Assembly (NCBI RefSeq): GCF_020165855.1
Contig: NZ_JAIUFY010000005.1
Span: forward strand, 310,001-374,000
Source: Celeribacter litoreus
GTDB taxonomy: Bacteria > Pseudomonadota > Alphaproteobacteria > Rhodobacterales > Rhodobacteraceae
Length of the DNA: 64,000 bases
Direction of reading: 5' to 3'
Below are positions 62,254 to 64,000 of the stretch, one piece after another (the stretch's first letter is position 1; each line of letters begins with the position of its first letter). Made by a program: the position numbers and the translations under genes. Under the pieces are notes generated by a model. That model had not been told where the DNA came from, did no database searches, and saw only the letters and a program-made list of their open reading frames with translations.

Positions 62254-64000
62254 GTGGCCTATACCCCGTCGACCTATAACCCCTACGACTTTGCGAACCG
62301 CCGCCACATCGGCCCGTCTCCGGCGGAGATGGAAGAGATGCTGAAGGTGATCGGCGTGCGCTCTCTCGATGCGCTCATTGATCAGACCGTGCCCATGGGC
62401 ATCCGTCAGATGGAGGCCTTGAGCTGGGCTCCGATGACAGAGCATGAGGTGCTCGGGCACATCCGCAAAGTCGCTAAGAAAAACGTCGTGATGACGTCCT
62501 TGATCGGGCAAGGTTTCTACGGGACGGCCACGCCGCCAGCGATCCAGCGCAACATCCTCGAAAATCCGGCATGGTATACGGCCTATACGCCCTACCAGCC
62601 GGAGATCGCGCAGGGGCGCCTTGAAGCGCTTCTGAACTTCCAGACGATGGTGTCGGATATGACCGGCCTGCCGGTCGCGAACGCTTCGCTCCTTGATGAG
62701 GCAACCGCCTGCGCCGAAGCCATGACCATGGCGCAGCGTGTGTCCAAATCCAAGATGACGCGCTTTTTCATCGACGAGGCCTGCCATCCGCAGAACATCG
62801 AAGTGATGAAGACGCGGGCCGAACCGCTCGATATCGAGATCATTGTGGGTAATCCCGTCGATCTCGATCCGGCGAAAGTCTTTGGCGCGATTTTCCAGTA
62901 TCCGGGTACCTATGGCGGCGTCGAGGATTTCACCGACACGATTGCGACGCTCCATGAGGCAAAAGCCGTCGCGATCATGGCGACCGATCTCATGGCGCTC
63001 ACCATGCTCAAAGAGCCGGGTGCGATGGACGCAGATATCGCCGTCGGGTCCGCGCAGCGCTTTGGTGTGCCGATGGGCTTTGGCGGCCCCCACGCGGCCT
63101 TCATGTCCTGCAAAGACGCGATGAAGCGCGCGATGCCAGGCCGGATTGTCGGTGTGTCGGTCGATGCGAACGGCAATCGCGCCTACCGCCTCTCGCTCCA
63201 AACCCGCGAACAACACATCCGCCGCGAAAAGGCGACGTCGAACGTCTGCACCGCACAGGCCCTGCTCGCGGTCATGGCGTCCTTCTATGCCGTGTTCCAC
63301 GGACCGGACGGGCTCCGCGCCATCGGTGAACATATCCACTTCAATGCGATGCGTCTTGCTGAAGGGCTGAAGTCCGCTGGCTTCTCCATCTCTCCCGCAG
63401 CGTTCTATGACACCTTCACGGTCGAAGTGGGTGCAATGCAGGGCGTGATCCTCCGCTCCGCGAACGCAGAAGGGATCAACCTGCGCAAAGTCGGGAAGAC
63501 AAAGATCGGTATTGCCGTTGATGAAATGGTCAACGCGGAAATCATTGGCAAAGTCTGGCGCGCGTTCGGACATGAAGCCGAAGTGCCTGCAGAGACCCAG
63601 TCCATCGGGCTTCCAGAAACGCTCCTCCGCGAGAGCGCCTACCTGACCCACGCAATCTTCGGGATGAACCGCGCCGAGGGCGAAATGATGCGCTACATGC
63701 GTCGCCTCGCAGACCGCGACCTCGCTCTTGACCGCGCGATGATCCCGCTCGGGTCCTGCACGATGAAGCTCAACGCCGCCGTCGAGATGATGCCGATCAC
63801 CTGGCCTGAATTCAACGCGCTGCACCCCTACGCGCCGGAGGATCAGTCCGAAGGCTACACGGAGATGATCGACGACCTCTCCGACAAACTCTGCGAAATC
63901 ACCGGCTATGATGCCATGTCGATGCAGCCGAACTCCGGTGCGCAGGGTGAATATGCCGGTCTGCTCGCGATCATGGGCTATCACCGCGCCAACGGTCAGG
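62254..64000 (+). CDS. gcvP: Glycine dehydrogenase (decarboxylating), P protein, cut by window edge
   Basis: 582 residues are visible of about 950. GTG start at 62254 ([20 protein letters not shown]) with GAGGAACTGACAC in front, 11 bases after gcvH. Visible motifs: [40 protein letters not shown], and later [20 protein letters not shown], all typical of the P protein's two homologous halves. The PLP lysine lies beyond the edge. It decarboxylates glycine and loads GcvH. Confidence 0.97.
   Translation, partial: MAYTPSTYNPYDFANRRHIGPSPAEMEEMLKVIGVRSLDALIDQTVPMGIRQMEALSWAPMTEHEVLGHIRKVAKKNVVMTSLIGQGFYGTATPPAIQRNILENPAWYTAYTPYQPEIAQGRLEALLNFQTMVSDMTGLPVANASLLDEATACAEAMTMAQRVSKSKMTRFFIDEACHPQNIEVMKTRAEPLDIEIIVGNPVDLDPAKVFGAIFQYPGTYGGVEDFTDTIATLHEAKAVAIMATDLMALTMLKEPGAMDADIAVGSAQRFGVPMGFGGPHAAFMSCKDAMKRAMPGRIVGVSVDANGNRAYRLSLQTREQHIRREKATSNVCTAQALLAVMASFYAVFHGPDGLRAIGEHIHFNAMRLAEGLKSAGFSISPAAFYDTFTVEVGAMQGVILRSANAEGINLRKVGKTKIGIAVDEMVNAEIIGKVWRAFGHEAEVPAETQSIGLPETLLRESAYLTHAIFGMNRAEGEMMRYMRRLADRDLALDRAMIPLGSCTMKLNAAVEMMPITWPEFNALHPYAPEDQSEGYTEMIDDLSDKLCEITGYDAMSMQPNSGAQGEYAGLLAIMGYHRANGQ

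Overview
The window is a stretch of an alphaproteobacterial chromosome, most likely a Rhodobacteraceae (Roseobacter-group) member. Supporting signs are the heterotetrameric sarcosine oxidase locus, an AraC/GATase-type betaine regulator, BCCT and TRAP transporters, a rodA-mrdA-mreDCB cluster, an FeS photolyase of the CryB type, many GTG starts and ATGA gene overlaps, and high GC coding sequence. Genus and species cannot be fixed from the sequence alone.

Region 1 (1-23.7 kb) is a nearly complete route for N-methyl groups from glycine betaine into central metabolism. It contains betaine demethylase (gbcA/gbcB), a BCCT carrier, a PotABCD-type ABC importer, electron-transfer flavoprotein (etfBA), glutathione-independent formaldehyde dehydrogenase (fdhA), sarcosine oxidase (soxBDAG), serine hydroxymethyltransferase (glyA), serine deaminase (sdaA), 10-formyl-THF deformylase (purU, cut by the left edge), a folB-like pterin aldolase and a GbdR-like regulator. 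Together they would convert betaine to glycine, formaldehyde and methylene-THF, then to serine, pyruvate and formate. The dimethylglycine-oxidising enzyme is not in the window.

Region 2 (24.4-29.1 kb) is a sugar-acid cassette: LacI-family regulator, two perfect palindromic operators, gluconokinase and a three-part TRAP transporter.

Region 3 (29.1-32.6 kb) is a small eroded accessory patch: an 11-C tract, a small ORF, an orphan cytochrome c, a truncated IS3 end joined to a possible integrase fragment, a membrane-protein ORF whose start lies in an IS end, one full-length IS3-family element and a tRNA-Gln.

Region 4 (32.7-41.7 kb) holds an EF-hand protein, a KpsE/KpsT-like polysaccharide export pair, NhaA, a small membrane protein, an ArsR/ArsP-like pair, a uracil-DNA glycosylase with an SseB-like partner, and a GhrA-type reductase.

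Region 5 (41.7-49.1 kb) is the tightly overlapping elongasome operon (mreB-mreC-mreD-mrdA-rodA, minus strand) plus leuA.

Region 6 (49.5-58.9 kb) carries a sulfide:quinone-reductase-like flavoprotein, SDR and FeS photolyase in one operon, an exported MORN-repeat protein, NAD synthetase, a PfkB-type sugar-phosphate kinase, a Tat-exported metallo-beta-lactamase-fold protein and a small zincin. Region 7 (59-64 kb) has gltX, then a tandem glycine riboswitch controlling gcvT-gcvH-gcvP (gcvP runs off the right edge); it completes glycine disposal for the betaine pathway.
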